A stretch of DNA of 64,000 nucleotides from Histoplasma ohiense (Eukaryota; Ascomycota; Eurotiomycetes; Onygenales; Ajellomycetaceae): NCBI GenBank assembly GCA_017607445.1, contig JAEVHH010000003.1, forward strand, positions 2,790,001 to 2,854,000, in the 5' to 3' direction. The notes below the pieces were generated by a model. It saw nothing but the letters and a program-made list of their open reading frames with translations, was not told where the DNA came from and did not search any database. Numbering within the stretch: position 1 is the stretch's first letter; every line of letters starts with the position of its first letter. Shown in pieces: positions 34,380 to 46,822 of this stretch. The translations under genes and the position numbers were made by a program.

Positions 34380-37300
34380 ATTCAGCAGTCATCATCATCT
34401 TCTTTGTTTTCATTTACTAACTGACTTCTGATAGATTTTATTAAACTGTTTCAAGTACTTCTGACTGTTCATCAAGTTTTTCTCAGATTCCCAAGAATTA
34501 TCTGCATCTGTACAATCTTTTCATTTGACAAAATATTGTGTTTGACTGTGGTATTGATACTTGTCTAATATAGCTTCAACTTTTCATTTCTCTTGCACAT
34601 CTATAATTATCAGTTCTGCTTGCAGGATTTGTCCATCACACACATGATAAGATTCAAGAAGGGAAACATGGAATACAGAATGAATTTCTTTATATTGCAG
34701 CATGAGTTTCAGTTTGTACATCTGTGTATCACAGATATCAATTATTTGGAAGAGACTCAAAAATCAATGATCTAGTTTGAGTGAGAGTTGCAAGATGAAT
34801 ATATTTTTTGCACACAGCATTACTCAATCCTCTATCTTAAAGCTTTTTGATATGTGATGCTGATTGTAATACTTTTTCTCAGCTGTTTTGACAGCTTTCA
34901 GACATTCTCAGATCTTGTTCTCCACTTGCTTCATCTGTTCCACTTGTTTCATCACTGATTTTGACACATCCATGCTTGAGGGTTCCATGTCTATGCAAAG
35001 TTCAGTTGGTCGGCCGATCATTGCTTCAGATGATGTCATTTTTATCAATGTATGAAAGATATTGTTATATGCTCATTGTGTCAGAGAAATCCATTCTATC
35101 CAATTATTTTGCTGATAGCTGCAATATGTGTGAAGATAATGTTCAATCATCTGATTCAACTGTTCTGTCTGATCATCGGTTTGCAGATGGAATGCCATCG
35201 ATAATTTTTGTCAGATATAAAGCAGATAACACAATGTTGATTAAAACTTGCTATTTATTAATGAATCTCAGTCATTAATAATGTTTGCAGATAGATCAAA
35301 GTTCTTCACAATTCTCTATACAATAATATCCACAAGTTCTTCTGCATCTAGCTCTGAAGATGTGGACACAATTATGATCTATTTGATGAATAAATCAACA
35401 AATACAACAATAGCATTATAGATTTGACTTCTCTTTTTATTATCTGGCAGATCTTCAATAAAGTTCATGCTAATTGTATGTCATTTCTTATCTGGCACTG
35501 AATGTGATTGTAGCAATCTGTACAGCTTGTGCTGTGGTATCTTGATACATTGACAAACATTGCAAGTTCTCACATATTCTGCAATCTCATTGCTCATATC
35601 ATGCCACAAGTACTTGTGTTTGATCACTTCAATGATTTTGTCATGTTCAAAATGGTCACCTTGAGAATCATCATGGTTCATTTTCATTATTTCATGTCTT
35701 ACAGTCTTGTCTTGTAATATGTAGACTTTATCATCTTTTCTGAGCAGATCATTTTTATCTACTGCTCAGATCAAATGATTATCTATACTAGTATCATTTA
35801 TCTCTAGTCTTCTGTGAAGTTCAGATATGCTGATGTCTCTATTCTGAATCTGCAGTAAGAGTTCAATGATAGATTCAGCTATCTCTTTGTAATAGATTGT
35901 CTCAAACTCAAATATCTTGACAGCTAGAATCTGTGGCATCAGAGTCTCTAGATTTAATCTCATAATGTCTGCAATTTCATTCTCATCTGCAGATGTGTTC
36001 TTTATTCTGCAGAGATTGTTGTCATTGATGACTACAGATCTCTTCACTCAACAATTTTCATTAGCTTGCAGATCTTTTCACATCATCTTGACATATTGAT
36101 CTAACTTTGTGTTTTCTTTTGTCTTTAATGACTTAAAGATCCTCTTACACAGCTTCTCTTGTAGAGTAGAGAGCTCTGTCAAGAGAGCTGTGTGTTTTAC
36201 AAAATCTGAGCAATGACTTGATGCATCTGCAGGATTATTTTTCTCAGAATGATGCTCTATTTCAAAATCAAACACTGAGAGCATTTCCATTCAGTGAATC
36301 TGACATTCATTTAACTGCTTTGTTGTCATGAAGTGCTGGAGGTTGACATGATCAGATAAAACAGTTATTGAATGCCTGCTATCATGTAAATAGTGACATC
36401 ATTGTCTGAAAGCTTCTACAATTGACAACATTTCTGGATCATATATTTGATAACATCTTTCTGTTTCTGTGAGCTTTCTAGACCAAAACATGATTGAGTG
36501 TCAGTGATCATCATTCATTAATTGTGATATTACTGTGGTGATTGCAACATCAGATCCATCCATTTCTATACAGAGTTTTTGCTGCAGATCAAAGTGGATC
36601 AACAACAGTGCTTTTGTAAAGCATTTTTTTAACTGCAAAATTGTGTGCTTGCAGTTTTCATCTAACTGAACAGATGTGTTATTCTTCTCCCTTTTCATTT
36701 TATAATCTTTTAACAATTCAGTCAGAGATGCTGTTATTATCAAGAACTTGTATATGAATCAATGATAGAAATTGACAAATTCTAGAAATATTTGCAATTC
36801 ATTTATAGTTCACAGTTCTGGTCAATCTAGAATCATGTTGATGCAGTGTTTCTCAACAGTAATGCTCTGTGTGGTAATCACAAAACTCAAAAATCCAATT
36901 TCTGTTGTGTGGAATATACACTTACTAAGTTTGGTATATAGTCTCCATCACCTTAACCATTCCAGCACATTCTTAACATGGACGATATGTTCATCAAGCA
37001 TGTTTGAATAGATTACAATATCATCAAGGTAAGCCACACAATATACATCTAAAAGATCACTGAGGGCTTTGTTGATATAAGATTGAAAGATCACAGGGGC
37101 ATTGATTAGCTCAAAAGATAAGACTAGATATTCAAAGTGTTCATATTGTGTTTGAAATGCTGTTTTTCATTCATTCCTCACTCATATGTGAATTCTATGA
37201 TATGCATCTCTAAGGTTCAGCTGTGTATATATTTTGACACCTGCTAATCTATCAAGTATTTCACTTATTAAGAACAGTGGGTATTGATTCTTGACTGTTA

Positions 37301-38045
37301 TTTCATTCAATCCTCAATAATTCATGCAAAGATGCAGGGTTTCATTTTTCTTGAGTGTGAATAATACTGATGCATCAGCTGAGCTCTTGAATGAACATAT
37401 TCAATTCTTCTCTAATATTTTTTCAATATATTCTCAGAGGACAGAGAGTTCTTGAGGTGATAAGTTATATATTGATTGATATGATGGTTTCTTGCCAGAT
37501 TTGAGATCTATGGCATGATCATGAGGTGTGTGTTCTGCATCAGATATGTCTTCTCAGAATACATCAAGATAATCTTTATAATCATCTGGAATATTTGGCT
37601 CAGTTGCTGCACTTGCAGCTCATAATGATAAAGCAGTGAATATAATATTGCCATCATCAATTAGTGTTGTGAATTCTTTAGCAGTATTCAGATGCACATG
37701 GTTAATATTTGATGCTTTTCTATAGATTCAGCATCTTCACACCCAATCAATATCAGGGTTCACAGCTTTCAATCATGACATGTTCAAAATTATATCATAT
37801 CTGCTAATGTCAGCTTTTTTGAAATGGTGGAATCCTTCTTGAAGAATATGTTCATCATCAATAATCTTCATTGCAGCTCTTCATTGTTCATATGATTTAA
37901 TCTTATGATTATCAACTGCTTCCACTACTTTTGGTTTACCTTCTGCCTTCAAGAAATATTTTGATGCCCAGATGTGAGACATGAAGTTCACATCTATGTC
38001 AGAATCCACTAGTGTCCACACCATCGACCATCTCACTTCTGTCAG
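34380..38045 (-). pseudogene. G4 pol: protease, RT, RNase H, integrase, chromodomain-like tail, broken
   Basis: Minus-strand pol. The protease motif LVDSDIDVNF is near 37990-38015. RT reads ASVLFTLKKNE at about 37350, VKNQYPLFLISEILDRL, and an intact YLDD box at about 37028-37040. RNase H is near 36250-36600 (CIEMDGSDVAITTVISQ). The integrase zinc-binding domain is at 35481-35687 (KYLWHDM...CNVCQCIK). The C-terminus has VMLCAKNI (about 34825), IHSVFHVSLLESY (about 34670) and a chromodomain-like SWESEKNL (about 34490). Stops are almost all TGA. The frame ends near 34380, facing the cargo gene stop. Confidence 0.86.
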
Positions 38046-39230
38046 TATTCATGTATTCATCATCAATAACTGTTTATCTTGCAGTCTAGTTGTTTGTATT
38101 CCCAATGCAGCAGCTGCTTCTACAATTGGGATTGTTGGTTTTTTGCTTGTTGAACTTGGTTGTGCTTTTCAGAGTGTAACATCCAACAATCATTTGCAAT
38201 ATAACTCTTTTTATGACAGTGAGAACACTTCTTCATTCAGTTATATTTATTTTTTTTGATCTGTTCAGTTGAATCTGTTTGTTTCTCTCATTTCCTCTTG
38301 TTTCAACAGTTGCTAGATTTATCAGAACAATGCTGATTTTCTATGAATATCACAGATCTTTCTTTGCAAATAGCATGCTGTCACTCTGACATATTTTTCT
38401 TGAGAGTCTGTAGAGTTTGAAGCAACTCTTCATAGTTCTGAGGCTCTTGATTTCAACAGTCAAATTCTGTGTATAATATCTTCAACATCTTACTACACAA
38501 GTTATTCATTCTTTGTTCTTTGCTATATGAGGGTAAGTAGTACTCTCAGTCTTTGAGATATTTAGAGAAATTGTGTATCAATTGCCATTCTTGTTGCTTT
38601 GCATCTTGAAACTTTTGACTCATCAATTGACATTGATTCTGTGGATCATTAATTTGCATTTCTAGATGTGATAGCATATCATCAAAAGTCAACAGTGTTG
38701 CTCCTCTATGTCTCTCATACAATGATACAAAATTCAACCATTTCTGCTTAACATGGGCATCAAGGTAGAGTTTAGCATCATTTATCTTGTGTTTCTTCTT
38801 TCAATAATATCAGCAGTGGCATGTAAAGAGAGTCAATATGCAATCTTTATAGTTCTTGAATTCTAACATATTTTTTCCTCAATAATAATTCTTAATCTCT
38901 AACCTCAGTGGTGTTTCATTATCATCATCTGTATCATTCACAGATCAATTTTGTGGTGGTTCTGTGGTGATATTCTGAGTTAATTGAGACTCAATGAGAG
39001 TATCTCCACAAATCTGCACTTCCAACTCATTGAGTTGCTGTTGTGCATGCAGAATAGCTAATTGCTGCTCTCATTCACAGATTTGATCATTCAACTGTTG
39101 CAAATGTGCATTGTGATCATCAGAGGTGGTAGAGGATTCAGATTGATTTTCAAGAGATCTTGCATATGTTGAGATCATCTTGTGTGTTTTAACTAATGTT
39201 GCATGTTTTAACTAACATTGTGTGCTTTAT
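38046..39230 (-). pseudogene. G4 gag, broken
   Basis: Minus-strand Gag. The N-terminal part (about 39200-38950) has a Gln/Leu-rich coiled-coil-like stretch (QQQLNELEVQI on the minus strand). The conserved middle includes MNFVSLYERHRGATLL (38546-38737). The zinc knuckle at about 38183-38232 reads CSHCHKKSYIANDC, i.e. C-x2-C-x4-H-x4-C with His changed to Tyr. Breaks are mostly TGA. Confidence 0.75.
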
Positions 39231-39283
39231 TGTAGGTGTGCGTAACAACGGACCACTCAAATAAAGTTTAGAGTGATTAGAAT

Positions 39284-39554
39284 TGTAAGAGATGGTTGTA
39301 GGTATAATTATGAGAGTAGTGTGAAGTATGCATGTAGAATGTTAAGAAGGTAGCAATCTCTATTATTCAAAGCTAATTGCTGATCTTCTAATATCTACAA
39401 ATATCAGTGAGCATTATATAGACAACCACCATGTGCTACAGCTGTCTATGGTGCTGTGTGCTATGTCCCTCCTCATTAATTCTGGCGTGTTCTGTGTTCT
39501 TCTATCGCCACATAGCTATTTTCTAATATAGATATCTCCGTTGCGCCTATTACA
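39284..39554 (-). repeat. G4 5' LTR, 271 bp
   Basis: Pair of 32411-32681, differing mainly by CpG-type transitions (e.g. ccgttgcgcc against cattgtgtc). The internal edge reads attctaatcactc on the minus strand. Confidence 0.93.
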
Positions 39555-39559
39555 CAGAG

Positions 39560-41010
39560 ACAGAGACAGCTGACAGAACAGTCACACACAGAAGACAGAA
39601 TACAAAATTGAAATGACTCTTTGTCTCTCACACAACCTGCACAAGGAACAGATGTATACTCACTTCAAGTATAAAAAAGCATCACATCACTGTTCAGACT
39701 ACTCTGCACATGTATTTCTTTTCTATGAATAACCAATTTGGAAGTCATTTGTCAGCAAAGAGGACAAAGACACTCATTTGATAAGCTGAAAGTACACAAA
39801 AACAGAGAAGCAATGCAAAAATTGATATAAGCAAACATAACACAGAGATTCTTATCTATCATAATCTCAACAACACAGAGACTCTGTACAATTTCATCTA
39901 TGAAAAGTTAGAAAGAAAATCATAGAAAAGAGACAAAAAGAAATATAACATACACTCAGCACAATCAGTACAAACAATAACAGAATTCAGAGAATGTGTA
40001 AAATTGCTAAAGATTTTGTACTTACTTCAGACAAAAGATGCAATAGATGAATAGCTAGTGAAATGAATTGTATCATACAATGCCTGTGTATGAAAGTGAG
40101 TTTTCATGGAGGCAGTGGGAGGAGGAGAGGAATGAGGAGAATAGAGTGAAGAATCACAGAAGATACACAGAGCTTCTCAAAGAGTAAATGAAAAAGAGAA
40201 ATCAGTGTAGAAAAAAGAGAGAGGATTGATAGAAATGAAAGAGATGAAATTGAAGAAAGCAGAGAAGATAAAGATATGAACAAAAGCAGAGAAGACAGCA
40301 GCAGAGGACAACACAGAGACATTCATCATTTCATCATCTTTGTAAATGCTGTCATCACTGTCCACATTCTCACCAACCACCTCACTTGCATCCTCATCAC
40401 CAGAAAAGGTAGCCACATTGTCATCATCACATGCTACCCCCACAACATTGTTGAGAGTGATCTCCTCAACAGAAGTGAGATTGCGTGCAGAAGAGGCATC
40501 AGAAGACAAGATGAGATGATCATGAATAAAATATATACTCTGACAATGAGAAGTAGAAACTAAAGACAATTAGCAACTGTGAAAGCCATCAGATTAGCTT
40601 TCAACAAAATTTGATTGACAAAAAACCTATCAATAGATTGCACAATGTGACTAGAATGGTGAGAGACACAGCAATCAGAGACCATATCACAGAATAGAGA
40701 AGGGCTAGATGTTTGATAGAAGAGAATAGATGTGTAGAACAATTGAAGCAAGACAGAGAAGATTGAATGAAAGAGATATAAAAGAATGAATGAAAGAGGA
40801 TAGTTGTGAACAGTGGCATTGATTAGTGATGGGCTGATGTTGTTGTGATAGAGACTCATGTGCACACGAAGCAAGCATCTTACTGATTGTGGTTAGAAGA
40901 CACATAATCACAACAAGAGCTTGGTGAACACCACACTACAGACATCTCAGAAATAGCACATTGCAAAGACAGATGCACACAGCAGAACACTATTTCCATC
41001 ATGAGGATAT
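39560..41010 (-). pseudogene. Antisense cargo gene of G3, 5' part (copy in G3p)
   Basis: Minus-strand counterpart of 10700-12060. It carries the acidic exon (40177-40569; DEDASEVVGENVDSDDS), the first intron (gtaagtac donor near 40025, catag acceptor near 39895) and the middle exon with CAGCVRDKESFQFC (near 39640). The codon before the first intron is TGA here and TAA in G3m, both derivable from one arginine codon. G4 splits the middle exon at 39555. A further 5' exon beginning MEIVF near 41000 ends at a possible gtaag donor (about 40885). Confidence 0.6.
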
Positions 41011-41032
41011 AGACAGATTTGATAGAGGAGAA

Positions 41033-41178
41033 TGTGGTAATTTCAGCTTATTATTCTTCCATGGTGTACACCACCCTCTATTATTAAGAATGGTGTATGC
41101 TACTGCACTAGTTATTTCGTATAAGAAGAGCTGCAAAGCTTAGAAGCTTTGAACAGCTTAAGCAACCTTTGAACTACA
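41033..41178 (+). repeat. G3p 3' LTR, 146 bp
   Basis: tgtggtaatttcagc to gaactaca, preceded by the purine tract gatagaggagaa. Confidence 0.92.
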
Positions 41179-41182
41179 AATG

Positions 41183-43860
41183 CACTGATGAATTGACTGT
41201 CTCTATCTAATACAATGAATGAAGGCAGACTGTGTATATGATAGAACAGGCTTCTGATAAAGACATCTGCAACTACTTTGATGTTCATCTTATCACAGAA
41301 CTGTAGTATTACATTCTTGCTGAGTTGATTGACAATGACTAGAATGTTTGTAGAATCTCTGTTTTTGAGTAAGAAAACTGCAAAATCAATAGCTATATTA
41401 TATCAAATTTGATTGAGAATAGATAGAGGCTTCAGCATCTTTTTTCAGTGTTCACATCATACTGTCACTGAGCTGCAGTGATCACAGTTGTGTATAAACT
41501 GATGTATATCTTTTGACATATCTGATCAGTAGAATTTTTGAGTGATGATGTTGTATATGATTTCACATTCTGAATGTCTGATCATCAGTGAGTCATGAAT
41601 TTCTTGCATGATTCATGTTTGTAGAGATTCTGAATCAGGGACTCATTGTCTATCTTGAAAGTGTAAACAGTTGTCATCATTGATTGAACATGCTGAGATA
41701 TTCATTCTTGAGTATATGTCTGTGGGGAATTGAGGTGCTCTGTTTTATATGACTTCAATGACTTGTTGTCAGAATTCATCTACTTCTGCTGCTAGCTTCC
41801 ATTATTCTTTGAGTGAGGGTTCTTGAGCTCAGAACTGATTGACATGTATGCAGAGTTTGTCTGATTGTATAGAACTTCTTATAATCACAGAGTTGATTAA
41901 CTGATACTCTCAGTGTTTCCATCTGTCATTCAAGTCATCAGATGATATATCTTGTTCTTGATGAGACAGAGCATTTACAAAAGTATTCTCTACTTCAGAT
42001 TGATAACAAATTGTGAATGAAAAACAGCTAAGAAACAATGATCAATGCATATGTCTTCTGATGAGCTTACAAGTGATTGTGAAGTACTCTAGATTCTTAT
42101 GATTGATGACAATCTCAAATCTCTTGACACTTATAAGTTCAGACTTTTATTCTTTGAGATATTATATGATTGCTAGAAGCTTCTTGTTGTAGATCTTATA
42201 GTTGCATTCAGCAGATGACATCTTTTTTAAGATGAAGACACAAGATTGTAGAACATCTTCATTATTATATTATATTAGTGTCTTATCTACTACATAATCT
42301 GAGATGTCTGTTTTGAGAATTGTATGCTTATCTGAATCAAATGATTGCAGCATCAGAGTGTTTGTGAATATATGCTTCAGCTTTTTGAATGCTGTGTCTG
42401 CTTTGTCAGTTCATTGAAATACAGTGTCTTTCCAGGTCAGATCTGTCAGTGATTGTATGATATTGAAGAAGTCTTTGATGAATCATTGATAGAAGTTGAT
42501 GAATTCTAGAAAGCTTCTAGTTTCTTTTACTGAGACTGATGTCTCTCAGTTGAGAATTGCTTCCATCTTCTTAGAATTCATGTGTACATCTTTTTCAGCT
42601 TCAATGATGAATTTTAGATAGATTGTAGACTTGATCTCAAAGTTGCATTTATCAATGTCCACTTGCAGTTCAGCTTTTCATAGATGATCAAGCACTTGTT
42701 GTATGTGCTTATAATATTCAGTAAACAATCCATTGATAAAGATCAAGATATTGTCTATATACACTGAGGTGATCTCATTGAGCAGATCTTGTAGAGCTCA
42801 GTTAATGTATTTCTGAAATGTACTCAGAGTGTTCACTAATTCAAAGAGAATCACTGTTCATTTGTATAATCTGTAATGTGTACAAAAGACAGTTAGCCAT
42901 TCATCATCTTCATTAATTCTTATCTTGTAGAAGACTGCAGAGATGTCAAGTTTTGTAAATCATTTTGCTTTTTCTATTCATTCAAGTGTTTCATTGATGA
43001 GTGAAAGAGGATATTGATTCTTCTGTGTAATCTTATTGAGTTTTTGATAGTCAATGTAGAATTGTAAGTCTTCTTCTGATTTCTTTGCAAACAGTACAGA
43101 TGCTGGAGCAGATGAGTTGCTAATATGAATGAAGTCTTTGTCTAGTAATTCATTGAGTGTTTTTTATAGAATGAGGAGTTTGTTGTATGATATGCTGTAG
43201 AGAGAATCTCAGAATGATTGTGAATTTTTACTGTCTTTCTTAATGAGCTCAATTGTATGATCTATACTGAGTTCTCAGTGAGAGAGAAGCTTTTCAACTT
43301 CTTTCTCATTGAACACATCTGCAAAGTCTTTATATAATTCAAGTAGTTTCTTGTGTGATTTCTTAAGATCTTTGAGTTCTAACTTTTCTAATGCTTTTTT
43401 GATATCTGTCATACTAGCAGCAAACATTTGAATGTTCTTCTTCTCATATGCTTGATGAGTTAGTAGTTCATATGCTTTCACTGATATCTGAGTGAGATCA
43501 GTGGTTCTATTGACATTCTTTTTGTAAACACAGTTGCCTTCTGAGAAAATAAGACAGTGATTGTATGTGTTCAACAAGGTTTCAAATTCTGTGAGTCATG
43601 ATAGACTGAGTATTAGATTGTACTCAAGATTTTGTATTTTGTATATGTATATATTCTTTTTCTTATGTTCTTCTACATTGATATTAAATCTTATCATGTT
43701 GTAGGAGGTGGATTCTCTGAGGCTGTCAAATTCACTGAGTTTATGCAGTTCAAAAAAGAGAATATGCTGGAGCTTATACTTCTCAATCAGCTGGATGTCT
43801 ATAAGAGTGTAGTGAAGAAAACCACTGTCTATCATTGCTTATATATTAACTAAGCTATTT
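41183..43860 (-). pseudogene. G1m pol: protease, RT, RNase H and integrase N-part, broken
   Basis: Minus-strand pol, collinear with G1p 54900-57600. The protease is at 43596-43835 (MIDSGFLHYTLIDIQL, keeping D-S-G). The linker is at 43275-43577 (MLNTYNHCLIFSEGN). RT is near 42750-43150, RNase H near 42200-42500 and the integrase zinc-binding part near 41430-41480. The integrase core is cut at 41183 by G3p and continues at 8763. Stops are mostly TGA. Confidence 0.84.
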
Positions 43861-44962
43861 ACAATGATAGAGACTATGATTGTGTCTGCTTGTATCTTCT
43901 ACTTGAATCTTCAGCTAGCTTTCTGCTTCTTGAGCTTTTGTCTGTATTTTAGAGTGAGAGCTTGTCTTTTCCCTGTTCTTGCTTATCCACGGGTGACACA
44001 GTGTTCACACATGTGGGGGGTTTACTCAGAGTGATTGTATTCAGACATTGATTTGTGAAGTGCTCTGATTTGTTGCAGTGTATGCAGACTTCTCTGATGA
44101 TTCAGTCAGTGATGTTCTTCTCTGAGATATTAGAAATCCTCATATGACTTGTGTTTATATATGAAACTCAGTTTATTGATTCTGATTCAAAGATGAGAGA
44201 TGCTGCAGAGTGGTTTGAGATGTACATATTTATTTGATGAAATTCTCTACAATTTTGAAACACACAGAACTGAGACAGATTGTTCTTCAACAGATGAAGA
44301 TCAGTATAGAATTTGCTGTATATTAAGAGTTTTGAATGCTCTACACTTCAGTTATGCAACTGAAAGTTCAAATTCTTGAACAGTATGTTGATCTTGATAG
44401 CATTGTCTCAGTCTTACTCATCTGCTTCTAGAAGCTTGTGATTGAATTCAGAAAAATAAGTTATCAATGCAACATTCATCTGATGAGTCTGATTAAGCCA
44501 GTTCAATGTTTTGACTTGAAGTGTAGAATTGAGAAAGAGAGAGTTGAGTTGTTGAAAGACTAGCTCTGATATATACTAATTGTTCTGACAATGACTCATT
44601 CAGAGTTGAAATTTTGCTAATGTGTTGTCATTCAATCTGCTATGAATATATCATGCTTGATTGAATAGCAAGTCTATTGCTCATTCATCAATGTTTAATT
44701 TGATGTTTGCTTTTGACTTTCATGTGAGATAGAGTGCTAGATCTTCTTTGTATTTATTGAGGATTGAAAGTTTCTCTCTTAAGAGCTTTTCATGAGATAT
44801 GGGTGTAGAAGAAACAGTGAATGTAGAAGTGCTCATCTCAGCAAGTTATTGTTGCAATTCAGTCATCTGTAGTGCTTGCTGCTGAAGGATACTTTGTAGG
44901 TCTAAGTTGTTGTCCATCACATTTGAGTGCAGTGGGTGTTTGTAGAATTGTTTGTATTTCAT
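43861..44962 (-). pseudogene. G1m gag, broken
   Basis: Minus-strand Gag starting at the ATG complement at 44960-44962 (MKYKQFYKH), equivalent to the G1p start. It begins with a Gln-rich helix (LQSILQQQALQMTEL, about 44850-44900). The CCHC zinc knuckle is near 44060-44100. TGA codons break it throughout. Confidence 0.75.
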
Positions 44963-45362
44963 TTTGATATCTAAGAACATGTAATAATAATAATAAAAAG
45001 ACAAAGAAATACTTGTAGACACTCAGTCCTCTCACAGACATTATTTGCAGTGTTGCAGTGCTAAGCTTGATCAAGTTTCTTTATGAACACTATTCACAGT
45101 GTTACTGTTTGTAGACACTTGGGTCTTATAGAACATGATTGATTGTGTCTTGAATGCTTAGACACAACAGTCTATATAATTAATGATAGAGACACTCAGA
45201 TTTATGAGAAATCTCTTGTAATGACTAGACACTCAGATCTGTAAACAATGCACTTGAGTGTAAGAACTGATAATGAGACACTCAGATCTTAAATGATGCA
45301 CTCAGATGTAAGAACTAATAATGAGACACTCAGATCTTAAATATAGAAGAATCAATTTGTAA
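44963..45362 (-). other. G1m 5' untranslated leader
   Basis: No ORF of note. It contains three to five imperfect copies of a ~40-bp unit around agacactcagatctt/taagaactgataatgag (45190-45345), also present in G1p (53470-53620). It sits between the 5' LTR and gag and may hold packaging or priming signals. Confidence 0.55.
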
Positions 45363-45896
45363 TGTAATGAGTGTACTTTGATTAATGATTTGATACTATT
45401 CTAATTACAGATTACAAATTGATTAAGAAAAGAAAGAGAAAAGAAATCAGAAGAAAAGATCATACAAAGAGGGTTTTTATAAAGAGAAGTTCAGAGTGAA
45501 AGAATATCAGAAGCCACTCCACAGTGAAGCATGGAGTGAAAGAACATTAAAAGCTACACAGAAGAATCATTAGAAACTACACAAGTGCAGAGTATAGAGC
45601 AGAAGAATCATTGAGAGCTATATGAAAGAATTGTTAAAGACTATATGAGTGCAGAACACAGAGTGGAAGAATGTTAGAAGCTATATGAAAGAATTGTTAG
45701 AGACTATACAAGTGCAGAGCACAGAGTAAAAGAATGTTAAAAGCTACACAGAAGAATTGTTAGAAACTATATGAGTGTGAAACACAGAGTGAAAGAACCT
45801 TGAGAGTTACACAAGATCACAACAGTCAGAAACAAGCAGATGCAGAAGAGGAGTTGATTGTATAAGTTAATTACTAACAGATACTAACCCATCACA
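45363..45896 (-). repeat. G1m 5' LTR, 534 bp
   Basis: Pair of 7377-7910 with the same length. Starts tgtaatgagtgtac and ends cccatcaca; TSD gttgt follows. Confidence 0.93.
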
Positions 45897-45975
45897 GTTG
45901 TTAAAGCTTTGAGTGAGGTTTTTGAAATTTGACTTTTTTTTAAACTTCTTTCATCTCTCTGACAGATTCAATTCT
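45897..45975 (-). pseudogene. G2m gag fragment between G1m and LINE gamma
   Basis: About 75 bp of G2m gag (counterpart of G2p 22730-22810), left between the G1m duplication (gttgt, 45897-45901) and the LINE gamma duplication (acagattcaattct, 45962-45975). It joins 7376 on the left and 61659 on the right. Confidence 0.85.
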
Positions 45976-46119
45976 CATCCTTACAACTACTCACAAATAT
46001 AGAGGTACATTTGAATTTTCCATTTTTCTAACTGTTTTTCATATAATTTTAACCCTTCAATTCATTCAATATCATCACACATCCTCTGTGATTACTCTAC
46101 ATGTGTGTACTGCACAGAT

Positions 46120-46790
46120 TGAATGATCATGAAGCTCTCAACATTCTTCTATTCACTCAAGAACATTGACACAGTCGACATCAGATCACTGAAACTGAAG
46201 TCACTGATCAATTTTGTTACTGAAAAAACTGATAAGAGACAGAGAAAGACTGTTACAATATCTTCTTCAGTTTTCAAAGAAATCAGTGACAGTATTCTCA
46301 CAGTCATCTCTCAGCTATAAAAGCAGTTTGAGAAGACTCAACAGCAATAGAATCTGTAGCAAAAGACTTTCATCAGATTGACAAAGATTCTAGACAACTG
46401 AATTGAAAAGAAAAAACAGTCAATCAATCAGAACTTTGTCTGAGTCTTCTGTGAAAGATTCATTATATATATGACAGCAGATCTGAGTGCAGCATCAACT
46501 CTGAGAGAGAGTACTGTTTAAGATACTCATTCACAGTCAAATTCAGTAAAAACAACTGTGAAGAAGCTGACTATCTGAATGAGTATTGTACAGAAGAGAA
46601 AAAACTCTGCTCTTTCTGAAGTTATCTTTATTAAAACTGTGACTTTCTCAGCTGATAGAGCTAGTGGAGCTGATCTGCAGCTCAAGAACATCAGTCAGTC
46701 AAGAAGTTTCATAAGAGCACAAAACAGCAGAAGAACTCATAAGTTCTCATTATTTTTCAGTCAGAGAAATAAGTTATTCAGCTGCAGTCA

Positions 46791-46822
<32 letters not shown>

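Larger units (their letters stand above)
32411..39554 (-). mobile_element. Gypsy element G4 (complete, 7144 bp) with antisense cargo gene
   Basis: A minus-strand Ty3/gypsy element with two 271-bp LTRs and a perfect 5-bp duplication cagag (32406-32410, 39555-39559), inserted into the antisense gene of G3p. On the minus strand: 5' LTR (39284-39554), gag, protease, RT, RNase H, integrase, chromodomain-like tail, then a spliced gene on the other strand, a purine tract (gaagaagaaagataat) and the 3' LTR. The start of a second copy is at 63957. Confidence 0.93.
8764..41178 (+). mobile_element. Gypsy element G3p (complete, split three times)
   Basis: A plus-strand Ty3/gypsy element with 146-bp LTRs (8764-8909, 41033-41178) inserted in the G1m integrase gene. 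The flanks are agtg (8760-8763) and aatg (41179-41182), a 4-bp duplication with one G-to-A change; the empty site is seen at about 57600 in G1p. It is interrupted by G3m (10517-20945), G2p (22020-28772) and G4 (32411-39554). Removing these leaves about 8.1 kb. Order: LTR, gag, protease, RT, RNase H, integrase, acidic tail, antisense gene, LTR. Confidence 0.9.
7377..45896 (-). mobile_element. Gypsy element G1m (complete, split by G3p)
   Basis: A minus-strand Ty3/gypsy element with two 534-bp LTRs (7377-7910 and 45363-45896), flanked by the 5-bp duplication gttgt (7372-7376 and 45897-45901). Removing the 32.4-kb G3p insertion leaves about 6.1 kb, the same size as its sibling G1p (6076 bp). It inserted into G2m: G2p carries the empty site across the junction (aaagctttaacaac at about 22800). 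Order on the minus strand is 5' LTR, gag, protease, RT, RNase H, integrase, 3' LTR. Confidence 0.93.
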
